NCBI GenBank assembly: GCA_021818955.1
Contig: JAKASR010000030.1
Coordinates: 1 to 39,620 of the forward strand
Reading direction: 5' to 3'
DNA: 39,620 nt
Origin: Acidobacteriota bacterium
GTDB taxonomy: Bacteria > Acidobacteriota > Terriglobia > Terriglobales > SCQP01
The notes under the pieces are model-generated. The model made no database searches, was not told the origin of the DNA, and was given only the letters and a program-made list of their open reading frames with translations. Made by a program: the position numbers and the translations under genes. This document shows positions 25,897 through 32,878 of the stretch, one piece after another (within the stretch, counting starts at the first letter, position 1; the number at the start of each line of letters is the position of its first letter).

Positions 25897-26607
25897 ATGC
25901 ATCGCCAGAAAATTCAACTCTTCCTGGCGCTGGGGCTGCTGGTGGCAGGCCTCCGCCTGGCATATATCCTGTACCAGCGTCATCAGGAAGCGCATGCCAA
26001 ACTGGCGCTGCCCACGGCAGCGAAATTGAATACCGTGCCGGATGATTACGCCTATTTGCCGTCCAGCGGGGTTTATGACGCCCATTCGGCGCGCAACCTG
26101 ATCGGCAAAACCGTTTGGGTGCGGCTGGGATACAGCAGTTCGGCCTATCGTGTCGCCGGCGGAAGAGTCCTGCCCGCCAGCCAAGCCCAGGCGCTGCCGC
26201 TGCCGCCCCTGACCGAACTTCGCCTTCGCGGCGTGCTGCGCCAGAACTGGCAGGGGGCGCGCGGCATTTTCTACACCTTTGATTATCAGGGCGCGTTGCG
26301 CGCGGTCGAGATCGGCATTGAAAATCCGGATGGCAGCGCGACCATGCAGGTGGACAACTTATTTTTTATGGCCGATCCGCACCAGATTTACAATTTCTGG
26401 CCAGCCCGGATCTGGAATCTCATCGCCCATCATCAAGTGGCGATCGGCATGACCCAGGCGCAGACGATGCTGGCCTTGGGCGGCGCCCAAACCGTTTCGC
26501 TGGGAGTCACTCATCAAACTTTCCTTTTTCCCGGCCAGCACCCGCCGATGGAAGTCACCTTCGCGCATCGCCATGTGATCAGTTTTCATGCGGTCCAAGG
26601 AAAGTGA
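25897..26607 (+). CDS. Hypothetical membrane-anchored protein with SmpA/OmlA-like C-terminus
   Basis: 236 residues of unknown function. An N-terminal hydrophobic helix at about 8-25 (L-F-L-A-L-G-L-L-V-A-G-L-R-L-A-Y-I-L) is probably an uncleaved anchor. Two further parts: a middle region with repeated short strands (IGKTVWVRLGYSSSAYR, TELRLRGVLRQNW) and a C-terminal about 55 residues (VAIGMTQAQTMLALGG ... MEVTFAHRHVISFHAV) following the G-M-T-x-x-Q ... V-x-F pattern also found at the end of the protein at 237-965. It probably sits on the periplasmic side of the inner membrane. The ATG is unsupported by a strong ribosome binding site. Divergent from the DUF6496-like gene over 119 bp; followed by repeat copy D. 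Confidence 0.75.
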   Translation: MHRQKIQLFLALGLLVAGLRLAYILYQRHQEAHAKLALPTAAKLNTVPDDYAYLPSSGVYDAHSARNLIGKTVWVRLGYSSSAYRVAGGRVLPASQAQALPLPPLTELRLRGVLRQNWQGARGIFYTFDYQGALRAVEIGIENPDGSATMQVDNLFFMADPHQIYNFWPARIWNLIAHHQVAIGMTQAQTMLALGGAQTVSLGVTHQTFLFPGQHPPMEVTFAHRHVISFHAVQGK

Positions 26608-26621
26608 CAACAGCCCCGGCA

Positions 26622-26870
26622 GGCGGCACGGCCGCTTTTACTTTTAGGCGCTGACGCTTTCGCCCAGGTCCGGCCGAAACCGGACGCAGGGCGAATACTC
26701 ATGGATACCGAAAGTTTATTGTCGTAAATAGGCGCGGAACCTAAAAGGAACCCCGTGCTTCGGCCTGCGGGCATGGCTTCAGGCAATTTCTCCGAAATTG
26801 AGCAGGCTGGAGGCAATTTCACCGAAATTGCCAATGACGAAACTACTGTCCGACTCGGCCGTTAACGCTT
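26622..26870 (+). repeat. Composite intergenic repeat, near full-length copy D
   Basis: GCGGCACGGCCGC at 26623-26635, 15 bp after the preceding stop codon, then TTTTACTTTTAGGCGCTGAC, GTCCGGCCGAAACCGGAC, GGCGAATACTCATGG, TTGTCGTAAATAGGCGCGG, ACCTAAAAGGAACCCCGTGC, GCGGGCATGGCTTCA, GGCAATTTCTCCGAAATTG, GGCAATTTCACCGAAATTGCC (26812-26832), ATGACGAAACTACTGTCCGA and CTCGGCCGTTAACGCTT. The GCAATTCCCGCGG palindrome of copies B and C is deleted. It occupies most of the 338-bp spacer; the last 75 bp before the next gene show nothing recognisable. Confidence 0.85.
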
Positions 26871-26945
26871 ATTGACCAATGCCGCCATAGCCGCGCAAAT
26901 CGCCTGCTAACAATCAATGGACCTGGAATGCGGCAAACTTGATGC

Positions 26946-27557
26946 ATGCTGGAATCCAATTTTGATGCAAGGCGGGCGCTGGAAGCGCGGCTGACTCGTC
27001 TGGAGCGGCAAAACCGGCAGTTAGGCCGCGGCTTGCTGGCGCTGGCGGCCGGCGTATGCGTGGCGGCCGGAGCGGGCTGGCTGGCGCCTGCTCGCGCGCC
27101 GAAGACGCCGGCCGTACTCACGGCGCGCCGCTTTGTCGTGCGCGACGCGCGGGGGCGGCGACGGATCGAACTGGGCGTGGGCCGGCACAGCGGCAGCAAT
27201 TACGTGCGGCTTTACACCCGTCACGGCCTACTCGCGGCCGAACTGGCGGTCTGGCCGCGCGTGGGGCCGGCGCTGCGCCTGCTAGATGGACGCCGCACGC
27301 CGCGAGTGGATCTGTCGTATTTACCCGGCGTGGGCTCCTCGCTGGAATTATTCGACGCGCATGGCCATCCCCACCTGGTGCTGCACCAGAACGGCCGGGA
27401 TCGCCCTTCCATCCGCCTCAGCGACGCCGAGGGCCGCGGGCTGCTCCTTGGCTGCGCGCGCGTACGCCTCAAGCCCAAGCAGCCGCCAGAGCGAACGCCC
27501 GCCAATTCCCTGCTCAAGCTGGGCGCGCGGGGCCGGGTGCTTTGGCAAGCGCCTTAA
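26946..27557 (+). CDS. Hypothetical membrane-anchored beta-repeat protein
   Basis: 203 residues of unknown function. Residues 1-27 form a charged helix with heptad character (A-L-E-A-R-L-T-R-L-E-R-Q), followed by a transmembrane segment at about 30-50 and a periplasmic part. The latter consists of repeated short strand pairs with a D-x-x-G-x-x-R/H turn: ARRFVVRDARGRRRIELG, LRLLDGRRTPRVDLSY, SLELFDAHGHPHLVLHQ and SIRLSDAEGRGLLLG. Proteins with such 'D-x-x-G' strand repeats behind a coiled coil and anchor are frequent hypotheticals in acidobacteria, but no function is known to me. Start is the first ATG of the frame; the ribosome binding site is weak. Confidence 0.72.
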   Translation: MLESNFDARRALEARLTRLERQNRQLGRGLLALAAGVCVAAGAGWLAPARAPKTPAVLTARRFVVRDARGRRRIELGVGRHSGSNYVRLYTRHGLLAAELAVWPRVGPALRLLDGRRTPRVDLSYLPGVGSSLELFDAHGHPHLVLHQNGRDRPSIRLSDAEGRGLLLGCARVRLKPKQPPERTPANSLLKLGARGRVLWQAP

Positions 27558-27600
27558 GCCGCGGCGCAGAATGCGCGGCACGGCGGAATCGCTTACCACT

Positions 27601-27677
27601 CGCGGCACGGCCGCTTTTACTTTTAAGCGCTGACGCTTTCGCCAAGGTCCGGCCGAAACCGGACGCAGGGCGAATAC
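27601..27677 (+). repeat. Composite intergenic repeat, head modules (copy F)
   Basis: GCGGCACGGCCGC (27602-27614), TTTTACTTTTAAGCGCTGAC, CTTTCGCCAAG, hairpin GTCCGGCCGAAACCGGAC, GGCGAATACTT. The copy ends at the stop codon of the TPR remnant on the other strand. It is the last copy seen; none was found from here to the window end. Confidence 0.8.
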
Positions 27678-28063
27678 TTAATGCGCGGCCGCATGATAGT
27701 CAGTTGGGACGGCGCCGACGAGTTGCCGCAGCGTAGCCTGCGCCACCGCGGCGTTGTGGCCCCGCGACCGCCGCTGCCAATATTTTTTCAGCGCAACGAT
27801 AGCTTCAGGCGAAGCCTGAATGCGGCCGTTTTAGGGTCCACGGCAGCGCTCGACAGCAGCGCTATGCCGCGCAGGCACCCGGCTTCGGCAAGGCTGGGGT
27901 CGAGTTGGAGCGCGGCCCCCAGCGCGCCCGCGGCCAGGAGCATACGCGACTGGTTATAGAATTTCACGCCTTCGTTGAAGCGGGCGATATTGGCCTGGCT
28001 GGGATTAACGCCGCGCCCCTGGCAGGCCGCGCGCGCGCCGGCTCCAGAAGCCAGGGTGCAAGT
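27678..28063 (-). pseudogene. Truncated, frameshifted TPR protein remnant
   Basis: On the minus strand, reading from about 28020, a TPR-like stretch is visible: NPSQANIARFNEGVKFYNQ, then L-L-A-A-G-A-L-G-A-A-L-Q-L-D-P-S-L-A-E-A-G-C and ALLSSAAVDPKTA. After that the frame runs into TGA at 27788-27790. A different frame takes over at about 27825 with IQASPEAIVALKKYWQ, then RSRGHNAAVAQATLRQLVG and ends at TAA 27678-27680, a typical TPR-protein C-terminus. A stop codon at 28064-28066 closes the first frame upstream and there is no start codon. A single indel plus loss of the 5' end explains this. It lies just downstream of the VWFA-related gene, in line with the TPR genes further up. Confidence 0.7.
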
Positions 28064-28081
28064 TCAAAGACATGGCATGGC

Positions 28082-30289
28082 TTATTTCTGCGCGGTAGCG
28101 GCGCGCGGAGCAACCACCGCAAATTGGGTGCTGCTGTTGCCCACCGCATTCCCGGCCTGCACCTTGAGCGTCAACTGATACTGGCCCGGCGGGAAAGCGG
28201 CGGCAGGCAGGTTGGCGATATAGGAGATCCGGCCCTGGGCATCGGGAGCGGGCAACTTGGCCACCGGGCTGGCGTAGGGCACGCCGGCGGCGCTAAATTG
28301 CATCGTCACGGTGGCCGGCGGCAGGCCCTTGGGCACGTAGGCTACGAAGTAAAAACCGATGTTCTTGCTTTTGGAAGGCGCCATGGCATGCGAGAGGTTG
28401 GGTTCCAGGTGCATGTTCTGGTAATCCAGCGGATCGCCGCCTTTGGCGGCGCCTTTCATGCCAACCGCGCTTTGAATAATCACAATGCTGCTGACCCGGA
28501 TTTGACCAGGCGCGGCGGCGGCGACTTTGATCGGCTCGCTCAGCACGCTGGCGGCCTTGTTGAACGGCTCATAGACGGCGGTGCGGATGGTATAGCTGCC
28601 CGGCAGGAGATAGGCGCGGCGCGAAAATACCAGATTTTCATGCAGCAGCTTCGTCATTTGGGCGGCCGGAGCTTCATAAGGGTATTCGTGACTGAATTCG
28701 CGCACCACTTCGCCGGAGCCATCGAGAATCTGTTGCAAGACCACGAATTGCAGCATCTGCTTGCCCTGCAAGGCGGGATTGGCCTTGGTTTCGGCAAGGG
28801 TGACGGCGCGCGGGGTCAAGTCGGCCAGCGGCACGCGGGTCACCAGGTCGAGCATGGGCAGTTTGGGGTTAATGGGAAATTGCAGGGCGCGGCTTTCCAG
28901 CGCCAGTTGCTGGGGCGGCGGCGTTTGCGAAAGCAGCGACATCACCGGCAGTTCGTATTGCCGCACCGGCCGACCGAGCGAGGGAACGGCATAGTAGCCT
29001 TTGCGGGCGCGCACGATCCAGTCGGGATGACCAATCACGCGGATGGCGATGGTGTGATAGGAGCCATTCAAGCCGCTGGAGGGGGCATAGGTCAATTCGT
29101 AGTGGTCGCGAATATCATCGGATACCTGCCGCATGAAAGGCGCAAGGTTGTTGGCATGCGCGGCCAGGAAGCCTCCCGTCGAGGCCGCCAGGGTGCCCAT
29201 GGTGGTCAAGCGTCCGGAATATTTCACATTGGTGACGGTGTCAAACTCATGCGCCTGGGCGGACGAAACCGTGCCGCGGCCGCCGGACATGGCGGTGGAC
29301 ATGGCGACGGAGTTGGCGTAATTCAGGCTGTTGCGCACGTCGGTGGCGCTGGAAGTCAGGCTGAGCCCATGCGGATCGACCGGATAAAAACTGACGCTGG
29401 CGCGGTTGGCGGCATTCATGAGATTGCGGTAGACGAAGCTGGTGTTGGAGTTAACGCTGAGATACTGGCTGAAATAGAGCACTTCCTTGCGCCCCGGCAG
29501 AGCTTGCAGCGAGTTGACGATGCTTTGCAAAGCGGTCAACGTGGCCCAACTCTGCTGCTCGCCGCGCATCGAGGCGGCATGCTGCAGGGCGCGCGCAATC
29601 ATCTCGTTCATCTTGGCCTCGGCCAAGCCGGCCGCGGCCGAGGTGGAGGGGCTGGAGCGGCCGACGCCCGCCATGGCGGCGGACACATTCTGCTCTTCCT
29701 GCATGGCCTGCGCCATCAACTGATCGCCCTTCAGGGCATCATGGCGGAAGGCGCGGGCGCTGCCGCCGGTGGCCAACCGGATCGCCTTGAGCAGCGCGGC
29801 ATGATCGGTGGTGAAGTTCTGCAGCGCATAGAGCACCTGGTCAATGTCGTAGACGGCGACGTAATCGCGCGGACCGAGATCGTGCTCGATCAACTGATCG
29901 GCGGTTTGCTGAGCCAGCACCCGGCCTCCGGCGCCGAGACGATCGAAAACCAGCACAATTAAATTGAAGGGTTGGGGCCGGATCAAGCCGGGCAGGCCCG
30001 CCTGGAGCAGGTCGGCGCGGGTGAGATGCACCGAAGCCGGCACGCGGCGGAAGCTGGCAATCTTCTGAGGCACATTGTCGTCGAGCACCTGCAGTTGCGA
30101 CGGCTGCACGCCTTTAATGATTTTGCCGTGGGCATCGGTCACGACGAGGTCAACCATCACTTCGCCGACGCGCTTGTGAATGGTTACCTTGGCGGCAGGC
30201 GTGACCGGCTGTTGCGCCCACACGGTCGCAGCCAAAACCAGCAGCGGCCACGAGGCGGGCAGACAACGCAAGCAACGGGAAGGGTTCAT
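28082..30289 (-). CDS. Acidobacterial VWFA-related domain protein
   Basis: 735-residue exported protein. N-terminal signal peptide (SWPLLVLAATVWAQQ near 13-27). Residues about 35-75 form a strand-rich lead-in (GEVMVDLVVTDAHGKIIKGV, then LQVLDDNVPQKIASFRRV), the hallmark of the acidobacterial 'VWFA-related' family (TIGR03436 type). The VWA-like core begins with FNLIVLVFDRLGAGGRVLAQ; the metal site motif D-x-S-x-S is absent (D-R-L-G-A), so metal-dependent adhesion of the classical kind is doubtful. The C-terminal 250 residues are beta-sandwich-like (LPGSYTIRTAVYEP, FPPGQYQLTLKVQAGNAVG). It lies 18 bp downstream of a TPR gene, in an apparent operon. Function unknown; probably protein-protein contacts in the periplasm or at the surface. 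Confidence 0.88.
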   Translation of the reverse strand: MNPSRCLRCLPASWPLLVLAATVWAQQPVTPAAKVTIHKRVGEVMVDLVVTDAHGKIIKGVQPSQLQVLDDNVPQKIASFRRVPASVHLTRADLLQAGLPGLIRPQPFNLIVLVFDRLGAGGRVLAQQTADQLIEHDLGPRDYVAVYDIDQVLYALQNFTTDHAALLKAIRLATGGSARAFRHDALKGDQLMAQAMQEEQNVSAAMAGVGRSSPSTSAAAGLAEAKMNEMIARALQHAASMRGEQQSWATLTALQSIVNSLQALPGRKEVLYFSQYLSVNSNTSFVYRNLMNAANRASVSFYPVDPHGLSLTSSATDVRNSLNYANSVAMSTAMSGGRGTVSSAQAHEFDTVTNVKYSGRLTTMGTLAASTGGFLAAHANNLAPFMRQVSDDIRDHYELTYAPSSGLNGSYHTIAIRVIGHPDWIVRARKGYYAVPSLGRPVRQYELPVMSLLSQTPPPQQLALESRALQFPINPKLPMLDLVTRVPLADLTPRAVTLAETKANPALQGKQMLQFVVLQQILDGSGEVVREFSHEYPYEAPAAQMTKLLHENLVFSRRAYLLPGSYTIRTAVYEPFNKAASVLSEPIKVAAAAPGQIRVSSIVIIQSAVGMKGAAKGGDPLDYQNMHLEPNLSHAMAPSKSKNIGFYFVAYVPKGLPPATVTMQFSAAGVPYASPVAKLPAPDAQGRISYIANLPAAAFPPGQYQLTLKVQAGNAVGNSSTQFAVVAPRAATAQK

Positions 30290-30307
30290 GATGGGTTCTC
30301 CGGAACT

Positions 30308-31525
30308 TCAGTGCTGGGTTACGGGTTTTTTCGAGATCCGCGGCAGAAAGGCCGAGGCGGGCAAGACGCCTTTTTGCATCAAGGAACTAGCCAGGGGACG
30401 GAGGCGAAGAAAAGCCTGCTGTTCTCGGCGAGCGGCGGCATAACGGTGCAGCCGCAGATAAGCTTGCGCCAAGGCATAACGAATCTGGCTGTCGTCGGGG
30501 ACAATCATTTTGCTGATTTCAAGCTCGCGCGCCGCGGCGTGATAATGCTGTTGCTGCATCAGCAACTCGCCGCGCAGGTAATGCGCCGCGAAATTTTGCG
30601 GCTGCAATTTGAGCGCCTCGTCCAGATAGACGGCGGCATGCCGCAGATGATTGTTGGCCAAATTGTCAGACGCCAGTTGCAGGCGCGCCGGCACGCTCCG
30701 GGGATTGATTTGCAATTCTTCCCGGAAAGCCTGCAGCGAGGCCTGCTGCCGCCCCTGCGAAGCCAGGAAGACAGCCTGGACATAGTGCAGGTTGGGCGTG
30801 CGAGGATGGGCTTTGACCAGCCTGGAGATCAACTGCAGCGAGAGGGCGAATTTACGCTCGCCGGCCAGGAACTCCGCCCGTCCCACTTGGCGCACCAGTT
30901 GCAGGCGCGCGCCGCCAATGGTCTGAGGCAAGGTTTCGCTGAGCAGGGGAATGCGCAACGCCGCCAAGCCATAGGCGTAGAGCACGCCCGTGGTTTCATG
31001 CTGATGCATGGGGAAGTAGCGCAAGATCAGCATTGCCTGATCGTAGTCGCGCATGAGGATCAGATCCTGCGCCTGATGATAGAACGCCACCTGGCGCAGA
31101 TTCGGGTCGGGAGGCAGTCCCAGCGCGATCCCCTCCTGGATATGGAGCAGAGATTGGTTGAAGTCGCGCATCTCGAAGTCGCACAACCCGCGCAGCACCC
31201 AAGGCGCGCCCAGGCGGCGGTTCAGGCGGGTCAGATGGATAAAGGCAATGCGCGCGGCGGAGAATTGATGATCCTGATAAAGCAGGACGCCCAGCCGCCA
31301 CCAGCCTTCTTTCCATTTCGGATCGCGTTCCACCGCGCGCTGGAAAAGGTCCACAGCGCGGCGGGCATGGCGCCGCGCCAAGGCCGATTCCGCGTCCTTT
31401 TGAAGCCGGCTGAGCGGCGGCACGGACGCGGTTTGCGCCGGGGCGCGCAGGGCGAGGCCGGCGAGGGCCAGGGCGAGTGCTCCGGCGAAGGGCAGATAGC
31501 CGCGATATATCCGATGAGGGTTCAT
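30308..31525 (-). CDS. TPR-repeat exported protein
   Basis: 405 residues. Signal peptide at 1-31 (YLPFAGALALALAGLALRAPAQ). The rest is tetratricopeptide-like helical repeats: A-V-D-L-F-Q-R-A-V-E-R-D-P-K-W near 57-71, A-R-I-A-F-I-H-L-T-R-L, Q-S-L-L-H-I-Q-E-G-I-A-L-G-L, Q-A-S-L-Q-A-F-R-E-E-L-Q-I-N-P-R-S and A-A-V-Y-L-D-E-A-L-K-L-Q-P-Q-N. TPR scaffolds bind other proteins; partners are unknown. The start codon overlaps the stop codon of the preceding gene (ATGA at 31522-31525), so translation is coupled. It is part of the TPR-TPR-VWFA run. Confidence 0.88.
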   Translation of the reverse strand: MNPHRIYRGYLPFAGALALALAGLALRAPAQTASVPPLSRLQKDAESALARRHARRAVDLFQRAVERDPKWKEGWWRLGVLLYQDHQFSAARIAFIHLTRLNRRLGAPWVLRGLCDFEMRDFNQSLLHIQEGIALGLPPDPNLRQVAFYHQAQDLILMRDYDQAMLILRYFPMHQHETTGVLYAYGLAALRIPLLSETLPQTIGGARLQLVRQVGRAEFLAGERKFALSLQLISRLVKAHPRTPNLHYVQAVFLASQGRQQASLQAFREELQINPRSVPARLQLASDNLANNHLRHAAVYLDEALKLQPQNFAAHYLRGELLMQQQHYHAAARELEISKMIVPDDSQIRYALAQAYLRLHRYAAARREQQAFLRLRPLASSLMQKGVLPASAFLPRISKKPVTQH

Positions 31526-32760
31526 GACGGCTTGGGGGAGGATTGCGATGAGGACGGCAGAGGCGTCAGGCTGTGGCCCTCGCGCTCGCCCATAGCGGTG
31601 GCGCGCGCCTGCTGGCGGGCAATCAACCGGCGCACCGTCGCCTGCTCGCGCCGGCCGGCGGCGGGCTGGCCCAGCTCATAGTCAACTCGCCCGATCAGCA
31701 CATGCGCCTGAATCAAACTGCGGAGATCGCGGGTATTAAGCCGCGCGGCCGCGCGCAGCCGCCGCAAGGCGCGATGCGGATGGTGGGCATCCAGCTCGGT
31801 CATGCCCAATTGCAGTTGCGGCTGAAACGCCTCCGGCGACATGGCGATGGCGCGTTTTAGATACTGCACCGACTGGAGCCAATTGCCCTGTTGGCGATAG
31901 AGATAGCCGAGATAGAAATTGGTTTCGAAGTTATTGGGATTGAGGGCATACTCCGCCTGGAAATTCTTGAAGGCGCCGGCGGAGTTGCCCGACAGCAGTT
32001 GCGCCATGGCCAGGCGAAGGTGGGCCAGGGGCAGGCGCGGCGCCATGGCTATCGCCTGGCGGTATTGCGCGCGCGCCTGCTTAAGCTGGTGGCGCTGAGA
32101 ATAAGCGTCGCCCAGCATGAGATGAACGATGGGGCTGTTGCCGCGGGCCATGATGCGGTTGATCCAGCGCCCGCCGCGCTGGAGATGTCCTTGCCGGATA
32201 TAGGCCGTGCCCAGAATATAGGCCACGGCCAAGTTACCGGGCCGGCTCGCCGCCAGCGGGCGCGCGACTTGAATGGCCGCGGCATATCGGCCCAGCGACA
32301 AATCGCAACTGGCCAGCAGCAGCGAAGCTTGCAGCTCGGCCGGACGCGCCCGATGGAAAAGCGCCAGATCGCGCGCGGCGTCGGGAAGATTGCCGGTCTT
32401 GTATTCGGCCAAGGCCAGATCGAGACGCGGCGTCAAAAGCTCAGGGTCCAGCTTCAGCGCCTGGCGGTAGGCTCCAGCGGCCTGGCCCAAATCGCCCAAA
32501 TGGGCATAAGCGGCGCCCAGATTCACCAGGACCCGGGGCAGATTGGGTTCGAGCCGCAAGGCATGCCGGTACTGGCGCACCGCCGTTTTCCAATCCCCTT
32601 GGGCGGCCGCCGCCGCCGCCATCCGCGCCACTTGCGTGACGGCTTGGACAGGGGTGTCCACGGAGGGCGGGAGCGAACTGGCTGCTAACTGCGCCTGCGT
32701 GGTCAATCCAGCGCCGAGGACCAGGCATAGCCAAAAACCATAAAGCCGTACTGAAGGCAT
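31522..32760 (-). CDS. TPR-repeat exported protein, first gene of the TPR-VWFA operon
   Basis: 412 residues. Signal peptide at 1-25 (FWLCLVLGAGLTTQAQ). It then has about nine tetratricopeptide repeats, for example W-K-T-A-V-R-Q-Y-R-H-A-L-R-L-E-P-N, LGQAAGAYRQALKLDPELL, LKQARAQYRQAIAMAPRLP, SAGAFKNFQAEYALNPNNF and LQSVQYLKRAIAMSPEAF. AGGAAG lies about 5 bp before the ATG. It overlaps the next TPR gene by 4 bp. Transcription must start after the terminator at 32821-32855; a TACAAT at about 32783-32788 on the minus strand is the only -10-like string there. Confidence 0.9.
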   Translation of the reverse strand: MPSVRLYGFWLCLVLGAGLTTQAQLAASSLPPSVDTPVQAVTQVARMAAAAAAQGDWKTAVRQYRHALRLEPNLPRVLVNLGAAYAHLGDLGQAAGAYRQALKLDPELLTPRLDLALAEYKTGNLPDAARDLALFHRARPAELQASLLLASCDLSLGRYAAAIQVARPLAASRPGNLAVAYILGTAYIRQGHLQRGGRWINRIMARGNSPIVHLMLGDAYSQRHQLKQARAQYRQAIAMAPRLPLAHLRLAMAQLLSGNSAGAFKNFQAEYALNPNNFETNFYLGYLYRQQGNWLQSVQYLKRAIAMSPEAFQPQLQLGMTELDAHHPHRALRRLRAAARLNTRDLRSLIQAHVLIGRVDYELGQPAAGRREQATVRRLIARQQARATAMGEREGHSLTPLPSSSQSSPKPS

Positions 32761-32820
32761 GCTGCTTCCTGTGCTGCTTATTGTACGACGGCGGCACGAA
32801 GATATATTCGCTGTTAGTAA

Positions 32821-32855
32821 AATAAAAAAGAGGAAGCATCCGTGGATGCTTCCTC
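32821..32855 (-). terminator. Intrinsic terminator after the second Oar-like receptor gene
   Basis: On the minus strand GAGGAAGCATC pairs perfectly with GATGCTTCCTC (plus-strand 32830-32840 and 32845-32855) across a 4-base loop, followed by TTTTTTATT. This is a canonical Rho-independent terminator, 24 bp after the receptor stop codon. It separates the receptor gene from the downstream TPR-VWFA genes. Confidence 0.88.
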
Positions 32856-32878
32856 CATTCCTGCCCGCTTCACGGCAA

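Noticed and set aside
27905-29962. A 685-codon plus-strand open frame opposite the VWFA-related gene
   Set aside because: Low-complexity His/Gly/Arg-rich translation with no recognisable motif; an antisense shadow of a well-supported minus-strand gene.
29972-31681. A 569-codon plus-strand open frame opposite the TPR gene
   Set aside because: No protein-like motif or start signal; antisense to clear TPR repeats.
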